Origin: Hemileia vastatrix
Taxonomy: Eukaryota > Basidiomycota > Pucciniomycetes > Pucciniales > Zaghouaniaceae
Direction of reading: 5' to 3'
Length of the DNA: 64,000 nucleotides
Assembly: GCA_030280995.1 (NCBI GenBank)
Contig: JASXTE010000007.1
Location: 16,430,501 to 16,494,500 of the forward strand
Shown here piece after piece: positions 24,355-35,560 of this stretch. How positions within the stretch are numbered: the first letter of the stretch is position 1; each line of letters opens with the position of its first letter. The position numbers and the translations under genes are program-made. The notes beneath the pieces were generated by a model that saw nothing but the letters and a program-made list of their open reading frames with translations, searched no databases and had not been told where the DNA came from.

Positions 24355-26778
24355 ATGCCTCATTATAAACAGACACCTCCTTTATGTAAGATCTATTGCT
24401 TTATCTCTTATATCTTCTTAGACTAACTTTTCTTTTCCATTAATATATTTGATATATTAGCACCAAGTAGTTATTTGACAAAATCTCATCAGCATCCTCA
24501 ATTCAAATCCTTCAAACTCAAGAAACAACCACCTCTAGGCATGTCTCCAAACCCCCCTTCTCTTGCCAACAAAAGGACTGAAATTACCCTATCTCAATAT
24601 AGCAAGATACTTGAATTTGCTAAAGGCAAAACTTAAGAACTACTTTCCACTCTTAGCGAGAAGCCTTTGCCATCTTATATTTCGAATGCCTACAACAATG
24701 TGCTTGAATACATTGATGACCTAGAAAAATGTAAGTAATTATTTTATATTCAATTCTTTAAACTCAGAAGGATAAATTATCGACCCTTTTTCTTTGAAAC
24801 TTATTCAAATTCAACTTATGAAAAAGGTATCATTCCTCCTGATGATGTCATTATCATCAAAGATGATGATGATAATGAAGTACCTGATGCTGAAGGCTAT
24901 GCATCAACATCTTGAGGGGGAGATAAGACTATTCTTTGACGTTCAAAAAGAATGAGACTTTCTAGGGGCTCTAGTTTTGTCAGTGCTACTAAAACTCCTC
25001 CTGCCAAGGATTCCTCTTACTCAGAATCTCAAAAATCTAAACAAACTAGCCAAAATGTGTCAAAAGGGTATGTCATTTCTTTCATGAGTAATATAGCAAT
25101 CAATTTTATATTAGTGTTTAAAGCTATCTCCAAATTGTTTAATTTCTTATTTATTAATTCTTGTCTTTTTCTTATCTCTTAATTCAGCTCTAAAAACGAC
25201 AATCACTCCAAAGCATCAACTAATAGCGAATCTTGCTCTAATGAAGAAGAAGTAAAAGAAGAAGATGATGATGAAGTTTCAAAATATGAAGCTTCTCTAA
25301 CTCAAAAAGATGATGAAGCTACTTCTGCTGATGAGGTTGAGAAAAAACCCAATGAAGAAATCGATCCACCTAGCCAGCCACACAAAAATACTTCAAGTTC
25401 AAAGAACCAGCTTATAGCTGCCATATCTTCAAAATCAAAAATTGAAATTCCCAAAATCCTACGGTCTCTATCATTATCAATAAAAATTTATAATAAGTCC
25501 CTTCCTTATAATCCAACAATGATTTGAAACTCAAAATTACAGAAGCAAATATCTGAAATTCATTGATTTTTTGAAGGTAGAATCAATAGTCAAAAGGTAC
25601 TTAGGGCATGGCCAGAAATCGATCAGTTATTTGAAATCCGTTTGTCTGCTTCTTTTGAAAAGCCACACAAAATTTCGCACAAATTAAATTTTCTATGGAT
25701 GAAATCTGCTCATGACAAAACTCTTACAAAAATTAATGAACTCTGTATGTATCACTTACTTGAAGTTGGATAATTTATTTTATGATAACTAATTGTTTTG
25801 TTATTTTTTTAGCTTTGGATTTTCTTAATGTTGACACTTCGCAGATCTGGGTGGTCAATAATTTGAACTTTGAAAATTTGAAAAATTTTCATAACTCTAA
25901 AGAACCAAACTCAATTAATCTTTCTCTGTTTAAGAAGACTGATCACCCTGAATCATCGATGATATGCATGCTATCAAGACTAGTTAGCCCAAGTGCTCAC
26001 CAGCGTTCTTTTTGGGCATCCCTTGTCGCATCATCTCTTTATCTTACTTTTCAAGAGTTTACCCTTCCTGCTGAAAAATCCGACTTCAATTAAGATTGTC
26101 CTATTGAACGTGCCCTACATATTCTAGCCCGCCTTACATATCTGAAAAGCAAAGTTTCTGATACATTCGACAGCTCAACATCACAGTTAATTGCTGAAAA
26201 TTTTTCAATCACTCCCCTGTGCCAATCTAGAAACATAATAATCAACGTCATGATTTCAATAATTATTTTAAAATCTAGATAGGCTTCTGAAAATATAACT
26301 CAAGCTGAAAGCAAGAAACAACAACGTTCAAGGAATAAAAAAAACAACAGATATGCAGCAATTTGATGAGTCTCATAATGATTCTATTCAGAAGATGAAT
26401 CGAGAATATGCACACCATAAATATCAATCATTTACTTTTTACTTGATTGATGGTGTTTGTGGATTATTTCTTTCCTCACAGGACCACCAGCTTGTGTCAG
26501 CTTCAGACTGTTTGTAATTCATAACACAACTTGGCCGCCTTAGAAAATACTGTGATAATAATAATCCGGGTGGTGAAAAAATCTGGAAAAACCTTAATTT
26601 TTATGTCTTTAATATTATCAAACCCTTAATAGATAATTCTGGGCCTATGCCACTTGATTTTAATACTCCCACCATGAGCCATATTGCTAAAGCAATGGCA
26701 GCTGATTTTCATGATTATTGGAATCTTATTAAGCCGAATTATTCATTTTTCTCTATTGTTGATGTAATTAATACATAA
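24355..26778 (+). pseudogene. Unrecognised multi-exon gene, decayed
   Basis: I do not recognise the product. The exon model fits splice consensus and phase: 24355-24385, 24461-24734, 24768-25077, 25188-25744, and 25813 onward. Introns are 33-110 bp. Exon 2 encodes a basic Pro-rich segment and exon 3 a DDDD-containing stretch. Exon 4 is very acidic and Ser-rich (NEEEVKEEDDDEVSKYE), then more globular (RAWPEIDQLFEIRLSASF). Exon 5 continues with IWVVNNLNFENLKN and WASLVASSLYLTFQEF. A C-terminal block near 26590-26778 (MPLDFNTPTMSHIAKAMAAD) is in another frame. In-frame stops at former Gln or Trp positions and at least one frameshift mark it as dead. A transposon passenger gene is possible. Confidence 0.5.
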
Positions 26779-29130
26779 TCCTACTTCATGTAAATATATA
26801 CTTTATCCTATTGCTACATTTTTTTGTGTAACTCAAATTATTTATTTATTTGATATTTATTACCGAATCTTAATAAAGATGCTTAAATTATCAATATTCA
26901 TTATTGTATAAATTTCTTACACCTTTTTGCTATTCATTAAATATTATTGCAATAATCATAACTCAAAATCATGATGGATCAAAAATTTGAAAAAAAATTA
27001 AGAATACATTATGAGTCATTTTTCTCATAACACTAAATATTTCTTCAAGATGGCAATACATCTTAGCATTTGTTGCAAATTTTAAGATAATTATTACAAA
27101 AAATTGAAACAATTTTCTATCAATTCTTTTCAGCATGTTCAAACGTAAAAAATATTAAGTGTAATGAATTTTTGCTCACAATTCATCAAAGCTTTTTCTT
27201 AAGTAGACTTTTCTTAATCTAATTTCTATAATTTCTAGGTGCATAATTATCTTAATTATACTAAGTATTCTCTATGAAAAACTCCTGGAAATAATTTTCT
27301 TTAATTTAATAATAGTAACATATATATGTACCATGATAAAATAATATCTAGACATTTAAATAATGAGAAGCCATCATATTGGTATGAAATCATATTAAAG
27401 TGTCTTTGAAAAACTAGTTAAATTTGAAAGATATCTTTTTATCAATGTCAATTATTTTGAAAAACAATATTTACTCTACATTTTGATGATCTATTATTTA
27501 GCTTGCTGTATTTTGATTCATATTTTATATTGATTATTTTTTACACTTACAGATTCATGTATAGATATCAAATTTCGTTCAATAATTTGGTAAAAAAGAT
27601 ATTTAATTCTTTCTATGAAAGCAAAAAATAAAAGAAAGCAACTAGGTTACTCCTTATTAAGAACTTAAAAATATTATTTCTATAAATATTAAAACAAACC
27701 CTTTTTAGATTGCCATCCTTCTTGGTCATCCTTAAATGTCAATAATAAGTTATTGAAAAGTTATTTTTCTTCTAAAATTTCATATGAATCGAATTCTACT
27801 TACATCTACCTTAATAGATCAAGTTCAATAAAAATGTATCTACAATATTTTTCTTGGTTTTTAAGATTCATTCAACTCCAAGAAAAAAGAAATATTCTTC
27901 CAGAACTCTTAAAATTAATTCAATGGATAAATATTCAAACACTTTAAAATAAATTTCAATTTGATTGTGTTATATTTATCTTAAAATATATTGAGGTCCA
28001 CTCTCTGACAAAAGTAAAAGCCCTTTTATAATTATTAATATTTTATTATAATATAATAAAATTCACTTAAAAATGATGTAATAGTTTCTATTTTACATAC
28101 TTGGTTTTATGAATTTTTAAAAAAAATTCAATCAGATATATAGAAATAAAATCGTATAATTCAGCTTTTGGAGCTCTGCACCTTAATTAAAGATAAATGA
28201 TGAAGGCTAAGTCAAGATATACAAGGAAATTTGAATTCATATTAATTTAATATTCCTCTTCTACAAGGTAAATTTTAAAATTAGAATTAATTTTTATTGG
28301 ATATCTAAATTGATTGATAGATTCTTCATTATCAAGATATCTCATTTCCTTTTATTGATTATTTCACTTCTACTTTTGAAGTTATATGCTTTACTAAAAT
28401 ATAATTATGTGGTGAAAAATATTCAATTTATCAAAAAAAAAAATCATAAGTCACAGTAGTGTACAAATTTCAGTAAATTTAAGATTGAATAATGCCACTA
28501 AATTAATTCAAGCTAGATATGAAAGTGAATAATGAATGACTCAAATAAAAAAATTAATATTTAATTGTCCATTAATTTTTTTTTATTTTTACTTAAATTA
28601 GAATAGAATAATACATGGTTTTACTTTAGTTATTAATAAGAAAAAACTTATTTCAAAAATTAGCAAATTTTTAATATTTTTAAAAACAATATTAATAGTA
28701 CAGATCTATTTATATTGATGCATATGATCTTTTAGGACTGAAACTAAAAATATTGTATATTTTTAGTTTCCGTTTGCAATAATTAAGCAAGCTACAAAGC
28801 TATATTTTGTTTCTTATATTTTAATATATTTTATTTTATTTTACATATAGCAATGATAATTTTTTATTGTAATATGATTTTTCAATTTTTACATCCATTT
28901 TTTTTCATACTTTTATTGTTTTAGGTTTTTCACTAGATTATACATAATCATCAGTTTCATAAAAAGGTTTTATAGACATGTGTTTAAATATATCATTTTA
29001 CCACTAAACTAAAGCTATACCTGTACAATAAAATCACATTTTCACCTATCACTACTTAATGGTCTTTTCCTTTTTTTTATTAACATGTATATCAGAATCT
29101 TTTTCTGTATTTAATTTTTTAATATCTTTA
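26779..29130. other. AT-rich region without recognised genes
   Basis: Very AT-rich, frames short and compositionally random on both strands. I see no RNA gene, terminal repeat or tandem array here. Confidence 0.6.
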
Positions 29131-29133
29131 GTA

Positions 29134-30340
29134 ACATTAAATATATAGTAATTCACTAACTTTTTTAAAAAAATCAGTCTTTTCATTGTACTTAGAAAGT
29201 TTCATGTTAAGAAATTTACATCTTTCTAACTCTTCATTTATATATAGGTACTCAGAAATATCTATTTCAAACTCTTGGAGTTTTTTAAATGTATTGAAAA
29301 GTCTTGTACTAACTTGAATAGAAGAGCCAATGCGAGTGAATCCACCAATTTCATAACATCGTGAAGTGAAACGATTAAGAAGGTTTTCTGGCCATAGAAT
29401 TGCTGTGATGCCATTAGTGGCCTCCATGTCTACTTTGCAAGCTATTTCAGGAAAATGAAGCTCTCCACCTTTTTGAAGCCGTTGATTTGAGTCATAAGAT
29501 TGATGAAGAGAGTTTTTCTCAGTGTCTTTAGGTATGAAAAGTCCAAATGTATACTCGCTATGGTCTGAGTCACAGTGAGGACTATTCAAAAACCCGTTTC
29601 CATTTGAGCCTGTTGTCTAAGTAACACTGCCAGAAAATGGTTCAATTTCTTGATCATCAAAATTTTCTCCAAGCCCAGGAATACCAAGCTTTTGACAGAG
29701 CTTTACTGCTTCTTGATACTTAAAATTATATATATTTTGATAAAAAAATTTAAATAATAACTCTATTGGCTTCATGCAACGATCATACTCTGCCAAACCT
29801 AAGGGCTTAGAAGCATATTTACCTATAAAAGTAATTAAAATAATAATAGATTAAAACTATTCATAAATAAAACTATATAATACTCACAAATTAATAGAGA
29901 CTTTTTCCTATCTAAACACCTACCACCAAAAAACATATTACCAAATCCACCACCATTTTTATGAGCTTTATTTTGTAAAACTCCATGTTCACAATACAAA
30001 AAGTCTTTGATGCACTGAATTGTTGCTTCAAGCATGTTTAATTGTATGAGATCTTCAATTGAAAATGTTTTCACTATTACACTTGGAATTGAGGAGCAGA
30101 TTGGATGGAAAATATAACAGCTAGAATTTGAAGTAAAATACCATTCTGGATCAACTAAATTTTTTACAAAACTCCTAGAAAAATATTTTGCCCTCTTTCC
30201 ATATGTCTCAATACTGTAATTTTCAACAATAAGTAATGCATTCTTGATGTTTTTTGCACGCTTGTTGTTTGATTTTTTTCTCAGCGGTGATTTTTCTTTA
30301 TAAACAAACTTTGTGAAGCCTGCATCTTGTAGTGTAGTGG
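29134..30340 (-). pseudogene. TET/JBP-like 2-oxoglutarate/Fe(II) dioxygenase
   Basis: Family members oxidise 5-methylpyrimidines in DNA, and fungal ones often sit near KDZ transposons. Two exons are visible. The upstream exon (to about 29885) encodes ENYSIETYGKRAKYFSR, a DPEWYF segment and NGGGFGNMFFGGRCLDRKKS. A GT-AG intron (about 29884-29823) follows. The second exon carries YASKPLGLAEYDRCM and the iron-binding HxD as SPHCDSDHSEYTFGLFIP. It then has GGELHFPEI and FTRIGSSIQVS, whose Arg fits the 2-oxoglutarate contact. Where the distal His is expected the sequence reads LLNRFTSRC, so it may be missing. One TAG interrupts the frame shortly before the HxD. The start exon is not identified. 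Confidence 0.72.
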
Positions 30341-32190
30341 ATAAGAATTTAATTTAATTCAAAAATAAATAAAAAAAGGTGAAAAAAATGCAATTGTTAA
30401 AATTAACACCTCCAAAAATAATCATTATATATTCTTAATAATAAATAAAAAATTATATCCAACGTGCATGTAGAAAACATGAATATTAGCTGCATTTAAA
30501 ATATTAATCAAGTATTTGGTATTAAAGCTTCATTTAATTGCTTACAAGTATAGTATTCTGCCGTATGCGTTGGGCACACAAGATTCAACTATACCCTAAA
30601 CATAAACAATTAAATGTGAAGCTTAAATCCAAAGCCCAATTATTACAATAAATACAGCAATAATACATAAGTATGTGTTGATTCTTTATTTAATTTTTCT
30701 CTACATATCAATAATATATCGAACCACCAGATATCCATAATTTATAATGATGAAAGGTATAGTTTCCTTAAACAAGAATCAACTATACCTCTACCATTAA
30801 TAGAATTACAGGAGGCAAATACAATAAATTATTGATATGTAGAAAAAAATTGATCCCATACACATGTGGATACTATGATATTTTATTTATTTAATTATGT
30901 AATATATAATGTTTGAGAATAATAAAAACTTTAAAAATGAAATAGTGAAAAAAGATATTCTTACTTGAAATTTTAAAAAAAAATCCTTGGGTAGAAGTTG
31001 ATTGATCAATAAATGGACAACTAATCTGTTGATTTAAATTTTTAGGAATATATTATTGTAGAAAAATAAGTATTTTTTTATTGAATGAAAAAAATGAAAA
31101 GAGAAAGATAAACCAATATAAAATTTGGATGCTAACCAAAAATTAGCTTTTTGATTATACTATGACAAGTTAGAGATCAAGCTTCCAAGAGTTAAAAACA
31201 AACATCAGTTCTATTTTTTTTTATTTTTTAAAGAGATTTACAAGGAGACTAAAAGACCAACAATCCAAGTTAGCAATCTGTAAATAAGTTACATTGGTGG
31301 CAAACCTAATGATTGAGAAAAATGGATTCCCTAAAATTTGAACATATATTTAAAGTGAAATTAATATTTTTACTTAAGAAACAAGTATAAGAGTCAAACC
31401 AAAATAAATAACTCTTAAGTGAAACAGATGGAAAGCTAATTTTTTTAATAACCTGTCTCTTGTAAGTGGAAGGAGAGAAGTAGAAAATTTGCCACTTGGA
31501 TGAAAATCTGCTTACAGTTATGCGTATAGAAACACGCAAATTACTGAAGCTGGTTGCAAGGCATGCAGTGACTTGCTTAAGGCATATATGCAACAAGTTT
31601 TTACACAGCAATATATTGTACAAATGAAGAAAAAACATTTTCACATGCTTTTAAATAAAACTTACATATTGTTTTTACAGCTTATTTTTATAGGGTTTCA
31701 CAATGTATAATTTGAGGAACCAAAGCCTCGGCTTGTTTTACACGGATGCAATTAATATTTATTTTCACTTATTTTTCAAATTCAATCCACTTATCCATAT
31801 CATTTGTTCACATAAGGTTGGAAAACTAACCTTCAGCTGTTATGGACATATTTTTATCACTTATTATTTTTTTTCCACTAAGTTGACATTTGGCTACAAA
31901 AGTGTTAACAACCAAGCGTATATTTCTGAAAAACAATATGCACACAAAATCAGTATTTTGATATTTTAAACTTGTTAAAACTGGGTATATATGTTTTGGC
32001 ATTTATAAATATCCAATACCACTTTTTCTAGCTTTAATTTTTTATAATGTACATATACATTTCACACTGTCAAAAAATTAATGCCAAATGGCACATAAAA
32101 GAGTAGGGAAAATTTCAATATCTCATCTCTCATATTATTTCTTATTAATTAAATCCAGCCTGGAGAACATAGCTGGTGGTTTATTATTTA
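30341..32190. other. AT-rich intergenic DNA
   Basis: No convincing gene. The minus frame at 31644-31306 (112 residues) has no recognisable domain, and I do not call it. A small foldback element lies at 30692-30851. Confidence 0.5.
30692..30851. repeat. Foldback (MITE-like) 160-bp element
   Basis: The left arm AATTTTTCTCTACATATCAA is the approximate reverse complement of the right arm, which ends TTGATATGTAGAAAAAAATT. A weaker second pairing (GGTATAGTT with AACTATACC, about 30757-30790) lies inside, so nearly the whole segment can fold into one hairpin. No target duplication is certain. Confidence 0.55.
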
Positions 32191-32195
32191 TATTA

Positions 32196-32649
32196 GCCAA
32201 TGTTGCTTAAAGCAACATCGGCCGCTCAAATCTCACGTTAAAACCTCCCAGCCAGTGTTATCTGGCTGGGAGATACGAAAAACTGTTTGCAACCAAAGTT
32301 GCTACAAGCGACTTTGGTTGCTTTAAAAAAAGAATTGCAGCCAGTTTTATACTGGCTGCAAGTTAATAATATATAAAAAAAGGCGAGCAAAGTTTCTGCA
32401 TGCAACTTCGCTTGCTTTTAAACACAACATCTTGCAGGCAGTTTTAAACTGCCTGCAAGATGTATTATAAATTTTTCAAAAGCCACTTTTAGTGGCTCTG
32501 GTCATTTTTTTCATTTTTATTAAACGCTTCCAGCTTAAAGCTGGCAGCATTTTTTTTAACTTTTTTATTTTTAAATCCCGAGCCGCAGGAAGTGGCTCGG
32601 GTTATTTTTTCGTTTTTTTAAATTATTACCAGCCAGGCTCCCCCTGGCT
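32196..32649. repeat. Phased array of ten different hairpins
   Basis: Perfect or near-perfect hairpins: 32196-32222, 32245-32272 (CTCCCAGCCAG arms), 32289-32321 (GCAACCAAAGTTGC), 32335-32361 (TTGCAGCCAGT), about 32380-32418 (imperfect), 32427-32463 (18-bp arms ACATCTTGCAGGCAGTTT), 32481-32497 (AGCCACT), 32527-32547, 32577-32601 (CCCGAGCCGC) and 32631-32649 (AGCCAGG). Centres are 43-52 bp apart. Arms are GC-rich in otherwise AT-rich DNA, differ between hairpins, yet match within each hairpin. Loops are mostly 1-6 nt. No coding frame. Confidence 0.9.
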
Positions 32650-32927
32650 TGTAGTGTTATCTGACATTTGAAATCTTGTAAAAAAGTTTAGAGGAAATAT
32701 AAAATGCATATTTTTTGATCCATTATGAATTATGAGTGGTAGATGATTGATGAAGGGATTAATAGCTATAAAATAAAATGGGCCATTGCTGATAAGGAGA
32801 GTTCTAAAACAATAGATATTTTCTATGAAAATGAGATTGGATGGAGTAAATTAGGGGGTCTCAAAATTGATCAAATATTCCACATAATCACACCATAAAA
32901 AATTACCAAACACCCCGTCAGAAAATG

Positions 32928-32984
32928 AAATACACCTGCCCTAGACAGGTGTATTTTGATGGTGTGTTTGACCTCAAACACACC
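32928..32984. repeat. Two strong hairpins beside the left TIR
   Basis: 32928-32956 has arms AAATACACCTG and complement with a 7-nt loop. 32961-32984 has arms GGTGTGTTTGA and complement with a 2-nt loop. Both are perfect and lie 75-130 bp inside the TIR element, adjacent to the hairpin array outside it. Confidence 0.85.
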
Positions 32985-33875
32985 TTCTTTTGGGAAGAAA
33001 AAGCCATCAAAACACTTCTCTCCTTCATCTTGATTAGTCAGATCTAGGTACAGACAAGACATCTCCTTAGATTCTTCTTCACCTAATTTGTAAGGGCTTA
33101 TTATTCAACATGTGAAAAACGAGACTTCCCACCACTTAAGCATCCACTTCATCATACACTCACCCTTAGTCTTCATCACCATTCACAAAATTCTTCTTTT
33201 ATTCAATTGTAAACTAGAAATAACTGCTACCACTCTAGCCCTGGATCTATTTGTTATCTCAGATACCAACTCCAATGCTGAAATTAACTTGGCTTACATG
33301 TGTGACATGCTGAATAATCACTACTTATATTCCAGAACACTTTCCATACAACACCCACCACAATTTAACCTTGATGTTCTTTGAAGCATTCCTGAAATTA
33401 GCTTTAAGCATATATTTGGCACAACCTTGCCTGGATTTCTCAGTTACTTGAACTGATAAAAGATCACTCAATTTTCAGAAATGATTCTTGTTGTCCATAA
33501 AGAGATCCTCCTATTCAAATCTGTGTTGCACTTTGTCATTTTAGTTCAAATTGAAATGGTGGCACATTTACCCATCTTGAAAACCTCTTCCAGATCACAG
33601 ATGGAAATAAATATTTTGATTGTAAAAAAATGCTTTGAATCTCTCTTATATACATTGCATGTGTCTACTCTTGCTAATTTTTAGGATTCCAGTTGATTAA
33701 ATGTTTTGTATTTAAATTATAAGTAATGCTTTTCTCCATATCTACATGACTAAAATTCATTCTGGATTTCTATTAATAATTTGGTTAAATATGGTTTTTC
33801 AACAGCTTCATGAACCAACCCTTGTGCACAAGATACATAACTTAACAAATTTTATTTTTCTAAATCTAGAAATTC

Positions 33876-34126
33876 GGCAATACCCTCCCCTGAGTTTCAC
33901 TATATTAGGGGGTGGTGATTGTTATTTTTTTCATGTCAAAAAAAATTTTTATGTCTGAAAAAAAAAATGGCAATACCTCATCCTGAATTTTACTGTGGGA
34001 GGGGGTGGAGATTGTCATTTTTTTCATGTCAAAAAAAATATTTATGTATGAAAAAAAAATCACAATACCTCCCCCTGCAATTTACTGTGGGAGGGGGTAA
34101 AGATTACCAAATTTTCATTTTAATTT
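33876..34126. repeat. Three tandem ~92-bp units
   Basis: Units start near 33878, 33971 and 34063. Each has CAATACCTC-type C-rich sequence, then GGGAGGGGGTGG-type G-rich sequence about 25 bp later, able to pair imperfectly, followed by TTTTTTCATGTCAAAAAAAA. Confidence 0.85.
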
Positions 34127-34806
34127 CATAAATTCTTAAATAAATCAATAAAAAAATAAAATCAGCCAAGTAAAAGTAATGGGATTCACAATTCCACCTA
34201 CTAATGATTTCAGATGTGACCAAAGCCAAATAAATCATATGACAAGCAATGTATTGACAATTCATCCATTTAATACAAATAAATAATTAAATGAACAAAT
34301 TTATACAGCAGAAAGTCTCAATTGGACAAAAGTTTTATTTGATTGATTATATTTAATAATTGATAATTTAAAAATTTATGAAATAAAAAAAAACTTGAAA
34401 ATCTTCTAATTACCATATTTGGAACCCCTCCCTAAAGATTTAATATAAATAGGGCTCTTCCCCCTTGCTTTACTTACCTGGTTTATCAGACTTTGGTTGA
34501 TTTGGAATGAAAAACCAAAATGAGTAAGTGTTTCACAAGATTCCAAAAAAATGAGAACACTTTTTACAAGATATCAAACAAGGAGTTTCCTTGGAAGTTT
34601 GATGATTATCTCTTGGATTTTTGATTGATGATTATGCTGAGAAGAGTTCCAAATAGATCTGATGATTCCATCTCCTGAAAAAAACTCAAAACATCAACAA
34701 ATAAGGGGAAAAAATGATTTATTAAGAAGAAAAATTGAGGAAACAAATGATAAAAAACAGTTGAGGAATAGACATACCTTGGGAGTGGTAAAATGAAAAG
34801 TATCAG

Positions 34807-35560
34807 AAAAAACATGCATATTATGGAATATCAAAATTCAAAAATGTAAATTAGTTTACATAAAAAGACTCAACTTTAAAAGTATATATCTCAGAAATTT
34901 CTGAGCCAAAATTGATTATGCTTTCTGGAAATGAAATTCATGCCTATAGAGAACCTGTAATCAAAATAATGTGAGATTTGAATGAGCCAAAATCTAGCAA
35001 ATGTTAATATTCATCCTCATTAAATAAAATTACAAAATTAAAAGGACTCATCCAAAACTGATATTTAGCTGATCAAATCAGAGCCAAAAGCCTGAATTAG
35101 TATTTGAAATATATTGCATAAGACCTATATGCATATTATGCAACATTGAACTTAAAAAATGTAAATTAGTCCATGAAACAAGATTCAACTTTGAAAGCAG
35201 TTATCTCAGCAACCACTGGACCAAATTCAACACCATTTTCTGGAAATAAAATCCATGATTCTTGATATTCTTCCAACAAAAGGATATGTCATTTAAAAAA
35301 CCCTAACCCTATTTCTGAACTTTTATTTCTGACTTAAAAGAAAATCAAAAAAGGGTTATAAAATTTAAAGCCAGGTATTATCAATGGTCTAAAAAGATCT
35401 ATTTTAGCTACATATGTGTTTTATAAGTATTATATTTTTTCCAGAGTAAGACCTACTTGAGAAGATTAAAATAAAGTTGATGGAAGTTTGAGCCTAGTGG
35501 ATGATTAATATCTAAAAAACCAGTGAGCCAAATCAGATGTTGCGTGGTGGATATGAGAGC
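34807..35560. repeat. Degenerate dispersed repeats inside the TIR element
   Basis: Blocks at about 34807-34960 and 35122-35265 are similar over about 140 bp (ATGCATATTATG, AATGTAAATTAGT, ACTCAACTTT or ATTCAACTTT, TATCTCAG, TTTCTGGAAATRAAAT). Shorter echoes (GAGCCAAA preceded by TATTTAG or TATCTAA) lie near 35075 and 35505. Non-coding. Confidence 0.6.

Noticed and set aside
31306..31644. A 112-residue minus-strand gene upstream of the dioxygenase
   Set aside because: No domain, random-looking composition, and no splice path that clearly links it to the dioxygenase exons. I could not support it as a first exon.
32196..32649. A row of bacterial intrinsic terminators
   Set aside because: Some hairpins are followed by T runs, but ten in a row with even spacing, no operons and eukaryotic introns nearby make this implausible. 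I keep it as an unexplained structural array.
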